This document shows, piece after piece, positions 12,173 through 24,479 of a DNA stretch of 64,000 nucleotides (positions are counted from its first letter, which is position 1; every line of letters starts with the position of its first letter). The DNA is from Epiperipatus broadwayi (taxonomy: Eukaryota; Onychophora; Udeonychophora; Euonychophora; Peripatidae), in assembly GCA_028023455.1 (NCBI GenBank), contig JAQFVV010012434.1, forward strand, positions 5,610,264-5,674,263, given 5' to 3'. A program made the position numbers and the translations under genes. The notes beneath the pieces were generated by a model that ran no database searches, had not been told where the DNA came from, and was given only the letters and a program-made list of their open reading frames with translations.

Positions 12173-13689
12173 TTTCTCTTATGTTATTTACATTTAGTAA
12201 ACATATTATCATCATTAAAATTAGTATGATTTACTTTTTTATTATTTTGCACTTATTTTTTGAACAAAGAATTATGTACTTTGTTTGCATTTTTCTATTT
12301 CTTATGAATTAGTTTTTTTTTTACTGTTTTTTACTATGTATTTTGTTATCCAGTTAATAGATTGTTTAAATTTAGATAGATCATTCTACTATAGTAACAC
12401 TAATTTAATTGTCTTTATTAATTTAGTAAAGCAATGAAAAATCATTAACCCTTTAAAGAAAAATCAAATATTTCTTTTAGAAAACAAATATTGTTTTAGT
12501 TTTTCATTTGTTTACTATTAAAATTAGAAACAGTAAAAAAAATGTTCTTTTACATTTAAATATATATATATTTAACATACTATAAACATGAAAAAACCTC
12601 TGAAAATATAACAAACTTTTTTTATTGCTGAACAGTTGATGATTCAAAATATACTTTAGGAAATTGTTTCAGTAAAACAAAACAGATACTGTTGTTCAAA
12701 TGTGTGTAATACTTTTATAAATATGCCAAAACAAACTAATTACGTTTTCAAACAGAAAGAATCAGTTTTAATGAATTTGGTTATGCATATAAAAAAAAAT
12801 TAAAATGTAAATAACAATTAACATTAAATAATTTTTCACAAAACCTTTGTGTTTATGTCTTGAGAAATGCAATTTAGGAAATATTGATGTAGTGCATTAT
12901 CTTATTACAACTTGAAGTTCAAATTCAGATCAGAGCTGAAAAATTTCTTAAATAAATGTTTTCCTGGTCCACATCTAACTCATCCAATCATTATAATAAA
13001 GTATCCAGCACGAGCAATCATTTATAAATAAACATGGTAGTTTTAATCTCGGCAGGAAAACCAAAAGATAGGAAGACGTAATAAAAAATTAGAAACAAAC
13101 AAAAGAAAAAAAATAGAATCTGAATTGCTGTGTGTGTAATTAAGAGATTAAAATGATAGAAAAGGGGAGAGGGGGGCTTATGATTAATTTAATTGTAAAA
13201 GTTAATAATAAATTGAAAAGAAAATACCTTTCATTCCTTCATATTTATTTTTATTATGCATACAACTATTTTATATTATTGTATAATAATTATGAACTTA
13301 AATAAAATGTAAAATGATTATATGTACGTATTTATAATATCTAAAATTTTAAGAATTATGCAGTTATTTTTTATATATAATCATTCACTTTCAAATATAA
13401 GAAATTAACTTCGTTGGAACTTTGTCAAATTATGATCAGAAGTTACAAGAACTACATCATATCTAATTTATAAAACATACATTCATATAAAGATATTCAG
13501 ATGTATATTATCATGTAGACATATATAATGAAGATGATTAATCAAACCACTGCAAGACTGTAACTTGAAATAAAGGCAAAAACTCTCTCCATACAATAAT
13601 TATGTGCTAGTATGAGATGGACGCGCAAGGACCAAAACCTGGCAATATTTTGTTTCGTATTCCTAATTTAAATATTATATATCGCCATA
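12173..13689. other. Intergenic, nothing recognised
   Basis: A+T-rich sequence with (AT)n near 12562 and a purine-rich tract AGAAAAGGGGAGAGGGGGGC near 13159. No gene or structured repeat was found. Confidence 0.45.
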
Positions 13690-13800
13690 TCTAATTGAAT
13701 TGATTGTTGCTCATGAATTCACAAGCAGTTTGAGCATCCAGATAGATTTCAAGATATGGTCCATGAATTGTAAGCTCCAAAGTCACTGCATTAAACAATG
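13690..13800 (+). repeat. Dispersed repeat R-B, copy 2
   Basis: The sequence TTGAATTGATTGTTGCTCAT through AAGCTCCAAAGTCACTGCAT and TTAAACAATG parallels copies at 8370-8490 and 44400-44520. It is the cleanest match to the 44.4-kb copy over AGCTCCAAAAGTC and ATTAAAC. The upstream phrase TTATGTGCTAGTATGAGATG (about 13603) recurs as its complement near 17787, another short dispersed fragment. Confidence 0.5.
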
Positions 13801-16800
13801 TATTCCTATGAATTGATTAGGATTGATTTTATAATTCCAGAGATGTCCGAAAGAGTTTCCAGTGATAAGACAAAATATTTGTAGTATCAAGGTTTCTCTC
13901 TTTGCATTGATTAGGGTGACTGTTAATTATTTCTTGTTTTCATGCTTGTTTGCAATGTTTACGTACTTGACTGCAGCTTGATTGACAGACTTTGTAAAGA
14001 ACTATATTATATAACAAATTATAAAGAAAAAAATTAACCTAGTTAAATTTATTTTCCTGATTTAAAATCATTATCTCAAAAATATCTGGGTTTAAAAATA
14101 ATCATAACTATTCCTATAATAATGAAAATTAAAAAAAAAACAGAGTAAATAATTTCAAAAAGAATACAAGAAAAACATAAACACATAAAGAGTAAGTTTA
14201 CTGTCAAAAAATATACATTAAAAAAAAAAGCTGAATGTAACAAGACAAAAAAAAAAACTCTTAAAATATCTAAACTTTCAAGTAAACTTGCAATTATGTG
14301 AATGATTAGTTCATAAACTATTACATTTTAAGTACTCCAAGACATTCTGCCAAAAATTTACATTTCTTTCTATTAAAAATAGTGGCAATCATTATTTCAA
14401 TACAATATTTTAAGTATCTCTGATATTTTCATTTAAGTAATACTATCAATCATCCATATTTTTTATAAAATTTACTATGAAAATAAATGTTTTTTATTGA
14501 CTTTATATAGTTTATCACAGTAATAAAGTAATGGAGTGAAGATCAACTAATCACTTCTACTACTCTGATATCATGACCTCCTAAGTATTAAGTGTTCACA
14601 AGAAAAATCCCTTTTCCATTTTTAAAAATATATTTAGGAACTGAAGCTTCCAACGAGTTATATCGTGTTTGCAATCCAATCACAATCATCCATCAGTACA
14701 AAAGTCAGACCAATTATACTTTTCATACATCTTTGTTAATATGTTTTGGTAATCTGTGATAGAATTGTAATTAATATAATATATATATAATTACAGTTAA
14801 GGTTTCTCTAGAAATAATGTGTGTATGAAATTGAAATGTCACATGTGCTATATGAATTGCTTGACAAAGTGGGTGTTTCTAATATATTTATGGTCTGAGA
14901 GATTGGTGTGACTTCTAGGCTGATGAATGGTTAGAATTGGGTTGCAAGCATGATATAACTCACTGGAAGCCTCAGTTATTTCCTGTTCAGTTACATATAA
15001 TATGAGTTATTTACATAATAATGTTTTTGTTGTTTTTTATTCACTATTTCATGATTATTTAAAGTTCCATCTATTAGACATTTTTATTTCAGAAAAAACA
15101 ATATATCTACACAGCATATTGTATGCAGAATAATAGGAGCAAATATTGCAATATTTACTCACAAAAACATATGGATAATGTTTCTTATCAACATCTTATA
15201 AAAAAAAAAAAAGTTGCAAATGAGTGTGTATTTATAAATATCCTAATCAAACATTACTTGCCATTATTTTGTGAATTCGGGAAAGACTCGGAACCAACCT
15301 TGCAATAGTATAAATACAACTATAAAATTTTAATTAACTATTTATAATTATTTATAATGACAATAAAATTTTCATTATTAATGTTATGTACTTATAGGTA
15401 GTGAAAACATGGGTACCTTTATTTTACTTAGTTAAATGAGCTAATTTCTAATATATTCATTTAGTTTTGAAAATTACACATGGTCCAGGCTGTTTTATTC
15501 AAATTTGGAACAATAGAAATAAATTATGCTGCCAAAGATCACTGGATACTCAAATCCTAACAATAACTGTTATTTAAATTATAGCAAGAATGTACTTCCA
15601 TTCGTTTAATGATGTTCTTGACAGCTCCTAAATTAAAATGTGTGCTAAAGCACTTTTTATTTATCCAAAAGTTGTTCTCTTAGGTTCAAATATGAATTTA
15701 ATGTAATATTTGGTTTTCTCTCATATCAATAAGAAACAGATCATACTTTAAAGCAGAATATATTCTTTTGCTGATAACTACAATTAACATTTTCTGCAGT
15801 GCTCGTCATTACAATTGCAAGAGAACATTAAGTAGGCTTTTATGATTAAGTTTTTGTCAGATAATCGAATGAAAGTGCTGTTGATGCTAAAATTATCTTT
15901 ATAATCAGCTTCTATATATGTTAGGTTCTCTACCCAAAGATAGTCTGAACAATTATCCAATAATGCAATTCATAGATAATGGTAATTTATCATTATTTGC
16001 TACTTGTGAAGAAAAATATTTTTATGCCTTCTGACTCAAGATCAATGAATTCTTCATATTTTTATAAAGTGGTTCAAGTTGCTGATATTATATATATATA
16101 TTGTTTTCTTGTTGGTTGGATACACAAACAGAAAATTCTGTACAAGTTCTACAATTATTTTGAATCAATTGTAATTATTTCCAAATAAATTTCTTAATGG
16201 TTTGAGCAAGGTTAAAATAATTTATCCTTAAATGATCAAAATCTTTTATAGGATTTTGACTTCCTCAAACTTTGAAAATTAAAGAAAAATGATCCCAAAT
16301 GAATGAAAATTCTATTAGTGTGCTGATATGTACAGAGAAAATTAGAAATTTTAAACAATTATCTATATCTTGTATTATGCATCAACTCAATTTTTGATTT
16401 AAAAATATTAGAATTAATACACTGCATATAATCCTTGCTTAAATAAAAGTAGCATTTCTTAATAAGTTTTAGAGGCTAATGTTGCTCATTGTAGCAGAAA
16501 TTTCAGTAGTTTAATCATCTTCCAAAACAAGAATGTCAGAAAATAGAAACTGATAGAGTCTTAAAGCTTATAAATGTCATTCATATAAATTTTCAACTGC
16601 TATAAAATTAAACAAAGATGATCTTGATTTTTCTGGTGGTATCAATTGAAATTTTAATACAAAAACAAAAAAATGAAATGTTTACACTTGCACTTAGGTC
16701 TCAAAAGAATAAATCAATATATACATATTGATCTACTGTTCAGTCTAATACAATATTTAATTTGAGTTTACACATACATATCACCTCCTTATCAGAACTG

Positions 16801-19800
16801 ATATTATAGACAAAAAGGTTGACTTGATCCAGAAGGTGAACAAGGTACATTAAGCTTAATTGGTTATAGGTTGGGAAATTTGCATATTATTATAAAGATA
16901 AACATCAAATATGATGATGATTACATTAGCATGATGATAATATATGGATTATCTCTTTTTCTAGTTAAACATTAATGTATTTAATTTTAATACCTTTCAT
17001 ATCATAATATATTTTTCTTGATGGGCTACATAATATTCATAATAAATTCATGTTGTATTTCAATAACTGTAGAAACATTAAATAAATATTCTTATCCTCT
17101 AGTTTTCACAACTTTCCATTATTAATCAGTTAGCTGTATCCTTGGTCCTTTTTTCATAAATATCTTATTTCATAGTCAGAACATTCCATCCATTAGTCCT
17201 GATCAAATCACTAGATCAAAAGACTTTTTCTAGGATTTCTAACAATGATCCCTACTTACAAAATAAATAAATAAAAATATAAGCAACTCAGTTGTGACTA
17301 CAAAATATCTCAATTCTTAATTACACTTCTAAATAATAATTTCTCTGTAGATGCACTTGGAATATTTAGCTAGTTTTTATAATATAGTATCTCTAAAGAT
17401 TTATTATTTATTACTAAAATTGTTACAAGCTTTACTTAATTACTTTTAAATTGTTTTTTTTTTTTCAAATAAATTATTTATTATAAAAATAAAAATTTTA
17501 AACTATAGTATAATTAACTCTATTTTATTAGGTGTGCTCTTTGACTTAAATATGTTTCATTTGTGTAAATTTATCTTTCTGTGTATATGTTCTATATAGT
17601 ATCATATATAGAGTATTTTATATCTAATTTATATACAAATATGTAAGGATGCAAATTACTTAGCCGATAGTATTTTATGCATATATAATTACCATGTTAT
17701 AAAGTATATATGTAAATATAAGAATATCTCTGAAATGGCAATATATTCTGCATAGAAATGTTAAAATAATTTTCACATGATCACTATCTCATACTAGCAC
17801 ATAATTGCACTAAGCTTCCAGTAAATAACTAAACTCTTCAAAATGTGAACATTGTGCTAGGTTTAAATAAGGCATCCATTTCACACATTGTCTAAGATAC
17901 TCCACAGCATCTGAGAAGTAAACTTTGCAAACACCAATGAAGTAAATACATTTGTTTTAAAGAAAATAATATTAACTCAGGGCTATGATCAGCCACATGA
18001 TATCTAAATCAATAATATATATATATACTTTCACTTCCTTAAGAAATATAAATTGTGATCTTTAAATTATTTTCTCTAGCATATGCCCATGCTGTAGAAT
18101 TGCATTAATTACATGTTGACTAATTTATGTCTTCACAAAAAATGATTATGATATGTAGTAGGATTTTGTTATCCACTTCACATGGCAAATGATAAAACTC
18201 ATACAAAATCAAACATTAAAACTTCTTTATATTGCAAATACACCTCATGCAACTTTATTCTGTTTGCAGATTTGGTTAGGTTCTTGAAAATATCACATAA
18301 TTATAAAACTTCAGACATAAGAAGGTATAGATATAAGAAATATTTTGAATTAGCATATATAAATGCAATTTCATAGTTAACTTAATAAATCGTACTAATA
18401 CATATATATAGCATTCAGAAATTTATAACATATCACAAGAAAAAGCATTTTTTTTTAAATAAATACTAATTGTAAACTTTATAATATAAAGAATTCAGTA
18501 AAGTTTCTGATGCAGCTCTAGTAGTGAGGTGTTAAAAGTAAATTATTTTAAAGGATTAGCAAATTATGACAATCTATTACGAATGATAGCCACATGTTGT
18601 TGCTTAATTGTATTAACCTATTACATAGTTAATTCTACTTTTTTGGGGGCCAATAAATTTCAATTATATTTTAATATATTTCTATCCTATAATGTGAGTA
18701 TATTATAATTATGATGGGCAATCTAGTCTCTTATGGCCACAAATGTAACCAATTCAACCAAATATCAAAAAAATGATACAATATTTCTCACTGCTATATG
18801 AACAGGCAAAACTTACTCTACGTATTGCCACACACTGCAAGCTAGAGTAATCACAGTTATAAGCAAGCATAAGAAATGATGATCATGTGATGTTCACTGC
18901 TATATGGTTGAAGAAGAATGAAAAAATATATAGAATATTTCTGCTTATGTCAAATTTTTTTAAATCAATATTGAATTAAAAATTACATACAAAAATATTT
19001 TTCTAGTATTCAATATTCTTATAGTTCTAGTTTTTATCTATGGTATTTCAGATAATTTGCCTTTTTTGACTGATCAATTTCAGAAAATTCTCACTTGTTT
19101 GCACTTTTTACTCATTCATATTGAAATCTTTATTAATAAATCTACATTGATTTTTATAAATTTCTTTTATTATGTGTTGAACACTTATTAATAATTTTGC
19201 TAGATTAAAAGAAATCATTTGGTAATATTTCAACAATATATTCTTATCCAATCATACAATTGATATGTCTTTAGCTCATCATAGGATGAAAGAAATTTAA
19301 ATATTAAATAATAATAGTTATTATATATATACAGTACAGCATTTGGCAAATTTAAAACATATTTTATAATCAAAATAATAAAAATTCAAATATTAGTTTT
19401 TTTATATACTTTTGATAATATTCATATAATATTTCTAATAGCAGTTAGTATTTAAAGTTTTTTTTTTTAAAAAATCAAAGTTCCTACAACTATTTCAAGA
19501 ATTTAGAAAACTTAGAAATTTAACTTTGTTTCCACATTTTTGTGAACTGTTATTTTAAGAAAAATTAAAATCATAAATTATTAGAACGATTACATAATTT
19601 TCACTTATAGTCCAAAGCAAAAAAGATAATAAGAAATAAATGTAAATATTAGTCAAACATATAAATTTATATATTATATTGTAATCAAGATTAAATAAAA
19701 AATATTTAAAATATCCTATTATTAAATATGTTCAGATTAGCCATATTACCAGTTTCTGGTTTAAGAGCACTTACCTCTATAAGAAATTCAGCAAATCACA

Positions 19801-20984
19801 AATACTGTTGATCAGCTTATCAGTTGATTTTTTAAAAGTCTCCTCCCCTGAAGAATAAAATTTTATCTTCAAAACAACTCCCCCAAAAGTCTAAAGTTGC
19901 CTGATTAGTCATTTTGCATGGATATCTACCTCCTCATCTTTTTCTACAATACAACCAACATTTAACTCATTTTGTATTCCATTCTGAATAATTTCTAATG
20001 GGATCATTCTAGTATATCACATGACAAATTGCATTTCATTAGTATTAGGTAAAACCATTACCATGATTTATAAGTTGTCAATCTTTTATCTAATAAATAC
20101 TCTAAGACTTCATTTATTATAATTCAGAAAAAAATCTTTAATGTCAGTATATCTCAAGGTTTTACACACCCACATTTTTCTATACATAATTACTCCTATA
20201 CTCCAATTATATACTTTATTATCTTTCAACTAAATGTTATTAAAAATGAAACATATTGATAAATTACTATTATTCCATTCAATCTGAATGTACCTATGAT
20301 TAGATAAATGGTGAATATGACCTTCCGACTCAATCTTATAATTGTGCTATACAATTATGCTAATAATATCTAGTTACAAATCACTAAATATATATAATTA
20401 TATATTTCATACTTCATAAATGAATTTTCATAATGTTTATGATCATTACTTTTGCATTCACTATTTATAAAAACAATTTCAAATAGTTAATTACTTCAAT
20501 CTTAGTTACCATAGGAGAAATAAAATTAATCAAAGAATTATTAATAAAATTACTCAAAGTATTATTCTATCAATTGTTGCATAGAGTAACCAATATTTCT
20601 CTTTTCACAATGATTGAAAAAATAACTTATATATCATCCATTCAATAGTCATTGAAAATTGTTATCATGTAGAAAAAATCATATATATTGACTCTAACCA
20701 ATTCTAATTCTTAAATGTACCAGAATCAATATTGTTGAGACTATTAATTAAAATTATTCAAATCATTCATATAACACCAAATTATGCTTTTCCATGATGA
20801 TATTCCTACGAATCAGAATATGCCTTTGAATTATTTCAATATTTTTCTGAAAATTTTTATGTTAAGCACCTTGTCCATTAATTTTTTTCTGAAATCAATA
20901 AGAGCTTTTCTCTTGATGGTTTTTGCTGATTTTAATGTAGATTAGAAAGGTGCAACCTCTGTGCTTTTTAGCTGAATATAGCTA
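13801..20984. other. Intergenic, nothing firmly recognised
   Basis: About 7 kb of A+T-rich DNA with many short (AT)n, poly-A and poly-T tracts. Short open frames at 15123-15308, 15979-16188 and 18182-18376 have low-complexity composition and no recognisable motifs. A short inverted relic of the 13.6-kb sequence lies near 17787-17810. Confidence 0.45.
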
Positions 20985-21000
20985 CTTTGCTTACTCTAAA

Positions 21001-21500
21001 ATAACTGAAACACAGGCTTATTATATACCTGTGTCTACATATGTAATATATAGGGTATATGAGCACAGACTTTCACACGACCCACCACTCTCCACTCTCT
21101 CTAATAACACTGATACACTCAAGCACCTAATCTGAAAAGATAAATAATCACCAATATAAGTATTTCATGCTAAAACAGCAATCATCAGTTGATCCAGATT
21201 ATCATCTCCCACACATATATACTATAAGTGCTCAGATATATATTAAGATAGACCATCTTCATACTTTAATAGACAGGCTCCAATCTACTACACACTCCAA
21301 CTCTTCAACCGTCCATCCAATTAAAAATCTGATGATGGAATGCTCGAAGGCCACCCTGAAGCTGAGATTCTTGTTACACCCACGTTGACCTAAAGTCAAT
21401 CTGAACCCCATATGTACAGGACATAATCCATTTAATACATATGCAAGGATGGGCAGACATCTCTACAATGTAATAACTGAAACACAGGCTTATTATATAC
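21001..21500 (+). mobile_element. Foldback-family unit U1
   Basis: First of three related units. It is bordered at both ends by the same direct repeat (ATAACTGAAACACAGGCTTA with TTATATAC following), at 21001 and 21473, a spacing of 472 bp. The interior has CAGACTTTCACACGACCCAC, ATGCTAAAACAGCAATCATC and ATCTGATGATGGAATGCTCG blocks. It is inverted relative to U2, and the two meet in a near-perfect palindrome centred at about 21510. The 73-codon frame at 21167-21388 is not under protein selection (see rejected items). Confidence 0.75.
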
Positions 21501-21521
21501 ATATTACATATATAGATACAG

Positions 21522-22013
21522 GTATATAATAAGCCTGTGTTTCAGTTATTACATTGTAGAGATGTCTGCCCATCCTTGCATGTGTATTAAATGGATTATG
21601 TCCTGTACATGTGGGGTTCAAATTGACTTTAGGTCAACATGGGTGTGACAAGAATCTCGGCCTCAGGGTGGTCTTCAAGCACTCCATCATCAGATTTTCA
21701 ATTGGATGGACGTTTGAAGAGTTGGAGTGTGTAGTAGATTGAAGCCTGTCCATTAAAGTATGAAGATGGTCTATCTTAATATATATCTGAACACTTACAG
21801 TATATATGTGTGGGAGATGATAATCTGGATCAACTGATGATTGCTTGTTTAGCATGAAATATGTATATTGGTGATTATTTATCTTTTCAGCATATATGTG
21901 CTTGAGTGTATGTGTTATTAGAGAGAGTGGAGGTCGTGTGAAAGTCTGTGCTCATATACCCTATATATTATATATATAGACACAGGTATATAATAAGCCT
22001 GTGTTTCAGTTAT
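21522..22013 (-). mobile_element. Foldback-family unit U2 (inverted copy of U1)
   Basis: This is the reverse complement of U1 with scattered substitutions, about 90-95% alike by eye over its whole length. It begins and ends with GTATATAATAAGCCTGTGTT (21522 and 21986), the complement of the U1 border repeat, and its last copy of the border is shared with U3. Together U1 and U2 could extrude as a ~500-bp hairpin. Confidence 0.75.
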
Positions 22014-22353
22014 TACATTGTAGAGATGTCTGCCCATCCTCGCATATGTATTAAATGGATTATGTCCTGTATATGTGGGGTTCAGATTGACTTTAGGTCA
22101 ACATGGGTGTGACAAGAATCTTGGCCTCAGGGTGACCTTTGAGCATTCCATCATAAGATTTTCAATTGGATGGACGGTTGAAGAGTTGGAGTGTGTAGTA
22201 GATTGGAACCTGTCCATTAAAGTATGAAGATGGTCTATCTTAATATATATCTGAGCACTTATAGTATATATGTGTGGAAGATGATAATCTGGATCAACTT
22301 ATGATTGCTGTTTTAGCATGAAATACGTATATTGGTGATTATTTATCTTCTCA
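21986..22353 (-). mobile_element. Foldback-family unit U3, truncated
   Basis: A third copy in the same orientation as U2 and in direct tandem with it (period 464 bp). It reads through the same blocks and stops near TTATCTTCTCATAT, where U2 continues for another ~110 bp. The tandem and inverted arrangement suggests duplication by unequal exchange or slippage at the shared border repeat. Confidence 0.7.
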
Positions 22354-23764
22354 TATCAAGCAGTAGCAAACTATCATCAGCAATCAAGTATTACTGTTTA
22401 GTCATAGTATTCTGTTGATTCACCTGCTTCCAGAAAGAAAAAACATATATATATATAATGTGAATGACATTGCATTCTTATTTTTCAAAAAAAAAGTCAA
22501 ATCTATTTTCTCCTACTTCAATTTACTTATGTGAATAGCATTTCAAATATATACCATCTTAATAATACTGCATGATCAATTTTCTGGGAAATTTTAAATT
22601 CAGTGTTTGTAAATAATTAAATTTTGTGTAACTCATAATTTCTTTATCATATCTCTCTCTTCTAGCAGCATTTTAAATTATCCTTTTAGAATAAATTTTC
22701 TTTAACTTTCTTTTTTTTTGTAATGTTAGACAAATCCATGTTTCTTGTACTCCTCTCTTATGTTTTGCTTTGCAATGATTTAACCCTACTCTATAGTCCT
22801 CACTCCATTTGTATTATTAATTTGTAAATAAGTTTCCTGTTTTTAAACATTCATTTAAAGCTAAGTTTTCATTATTTTATCTTGTCTAACTCTAAATGGA
22901 AGTGCTCATTATATTAGCCTTTATATAATGTGTTTCATATAATTTGTGAGTGGAAATTTATTAAATATTATTCCCAATATTTTGCACTGTCATAAGAATA
23001 TAATTGTGTCCTAAAGTGTTATTATTATAAACTTATTTAGCAGAAGATATGGCATATACATATGATGTGACATCTGAAAGTAGCAAAATTGAAAAATATA
23101 GATTAGGGAAATCTTTCAAAACAACCTCACAAAACTCTATCCATCTGTCACACTTTATGTTAAGTATTGACAGCATTTTCCAAATTCTTCCAAGTTTGTC
23201 TTTTTCTCTATGATTCATTCATTTTATTATTTTTAGATGACACAAAATCACTTTTTTAAAACTATAAGCTTCTGTTTAATATAAAAATTAATCAACTAAG
23301 TAACACTTCATTTTTTGCCTCTATACTGATCTGCTTCTGAAATAATTATAATATGTGAATAAATAGCACTTATTAAAAAGTTAATAAACCTTAATTAAAT
23401 AAGTACTTCATTAAATGAATTCTTTAACAAAGTTCAAGTCTTCAGTGTATAAATAATAAAATTTTATATTAGGAGAATAGTAAGCTGGGTAAGTTTAACT
23501 CAACCAAGTGCTATCAGTTAATCATAACATTTTATATGTTTTTATGAGTGCACTATATGTGAACATTAGTCTCTTTTCATAGATGATGATCATCTCAAAC
23601 ATTCTTTTATAAAAAGAAATAAATATTCCCTCAATGATTTAATTTTTATATTTAATTAATAGATTTGTATTTACTTAAATTCAGTCAAGTAATATTTGAT
23701 TCATCATAATGTCATACAGATAACACATTTCATTTTAACTAATCATTTCTTCTTTTTTAACTAG
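22354..23764. other. Intergenic, nothing firmly recognised
   Basis: A+T-rich sequence. A 61-codon minus-strand frame at 23033-23218 (starts MNHREKDKLGRIWKML) has a more protein-like composition than its neighbours, but I cannot place it in a family and see no clear splice sites. Confidence 0.4.
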
Positions 23765-23925
23765 ATTGGAAAGGGCTTCAGGAAGCTTTAACACTTGAGT
23801 CAGATAAACTTGCTATTGGGGTAATGATCAGGTTACCAAGAGATTATTGGCTTGATCACAAATATTTTCAGAAGATAGCAGCAACAAGATCCACCTGTAA
23901 AAATTTATTTCAACTTCCTACATAG
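23765..23925 (+). CDS. Possible coding exon, unidentified
   Basis: A strong-looking acceptor (TTCTTCTTTTTTAACTAG, ending 23764) is followed by a frame reading WKGLQEALTLESDKLAIG, then VMIRLPRDYWLDHKYFQ and onwards to TAG at 23923-23925. The frame is 52 residues, with balanced composition (W, E, D, P, R, H) unlike the Phe/Ile/Asn-rich chance frames around it. Two models fit: a terminal exon with a poly(A) signal AATAAA at 23991-23996, or an internal 56-bp exon ending at 23820 before GTAATG. I recognise no family. It may equally be a transposon or pseudogene fragment. No partner exon is evident nearby. Confidence 0.3.
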
Positions 23926-24479
23926 TGCAATCCAGAAAAGCAATACAATTAGCCAATTCATAGAATTCATATCTGAATGAATTTTTAAAAAATAAAAAAT
24001 AATATTCGAAGAGAAACTAATTTTATTGAGTGTTAAATTTAATGTTAATAATTATTTCTGTGTAACGCTGATTATCACCTTGTCATACAATTTTCTATTT
24101 TAATTTATCATTTTTTTACTCTTTTAATAGATTGCTTTCTGTCCAAATGTGTAATAAGTAAAAGAAGTTCCTTGTTTAGCCATTCATCAGCTGGCTATCA
24201 ATATTCACAAATAATGCATTTGCATGCAACATTTGTCTGTTATTCAAGATTTTGAACATCCGTCTTAATTTTAAGAGATTCTCAAAAACTAATAATATTT
24301 AGGTCTAATTTCATTATCTCTGATACTAACTCTAACAGATCACTTCTTAAATTATTATCATAAATCCTTAATTTTCTGAAGTGATTTGTCAAAACCAAAA
24401 CATTCTTTACAGTATCACTTAATTCTATAAATAAATAGCACCAGATATTTTGATCTTATACATCATCATCATAATATAT
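23926..24479. other. Intergenic, nothing recognised
   Basis: A+T-rich gap between the candidate exon and the RTE remnant. It contains the AATAAA at 23991 and no other feature. Confidence 0.45.

Noticed and set aside
11953-12312. 119-codon plus-strand frame
   Set aside because: Its first two-thirds coincide with the right arm of foldback element A and the remainder is a Phe/Ile/Leu-rich chance extension.
21167-21855. A pair of matching 73-codon frames (plus 21167-21388, minus 21634-21855) that look like a conserved protein
   Set aside because: They lie in inverted repeat copies, so the similarity is DNA-level. Most differences between the copies change the amino acid (I count about a dozen replacements against about two silent changes), and the third copy at about 22.1-22.3 kb has a stop. 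There is no sign of protein selection.
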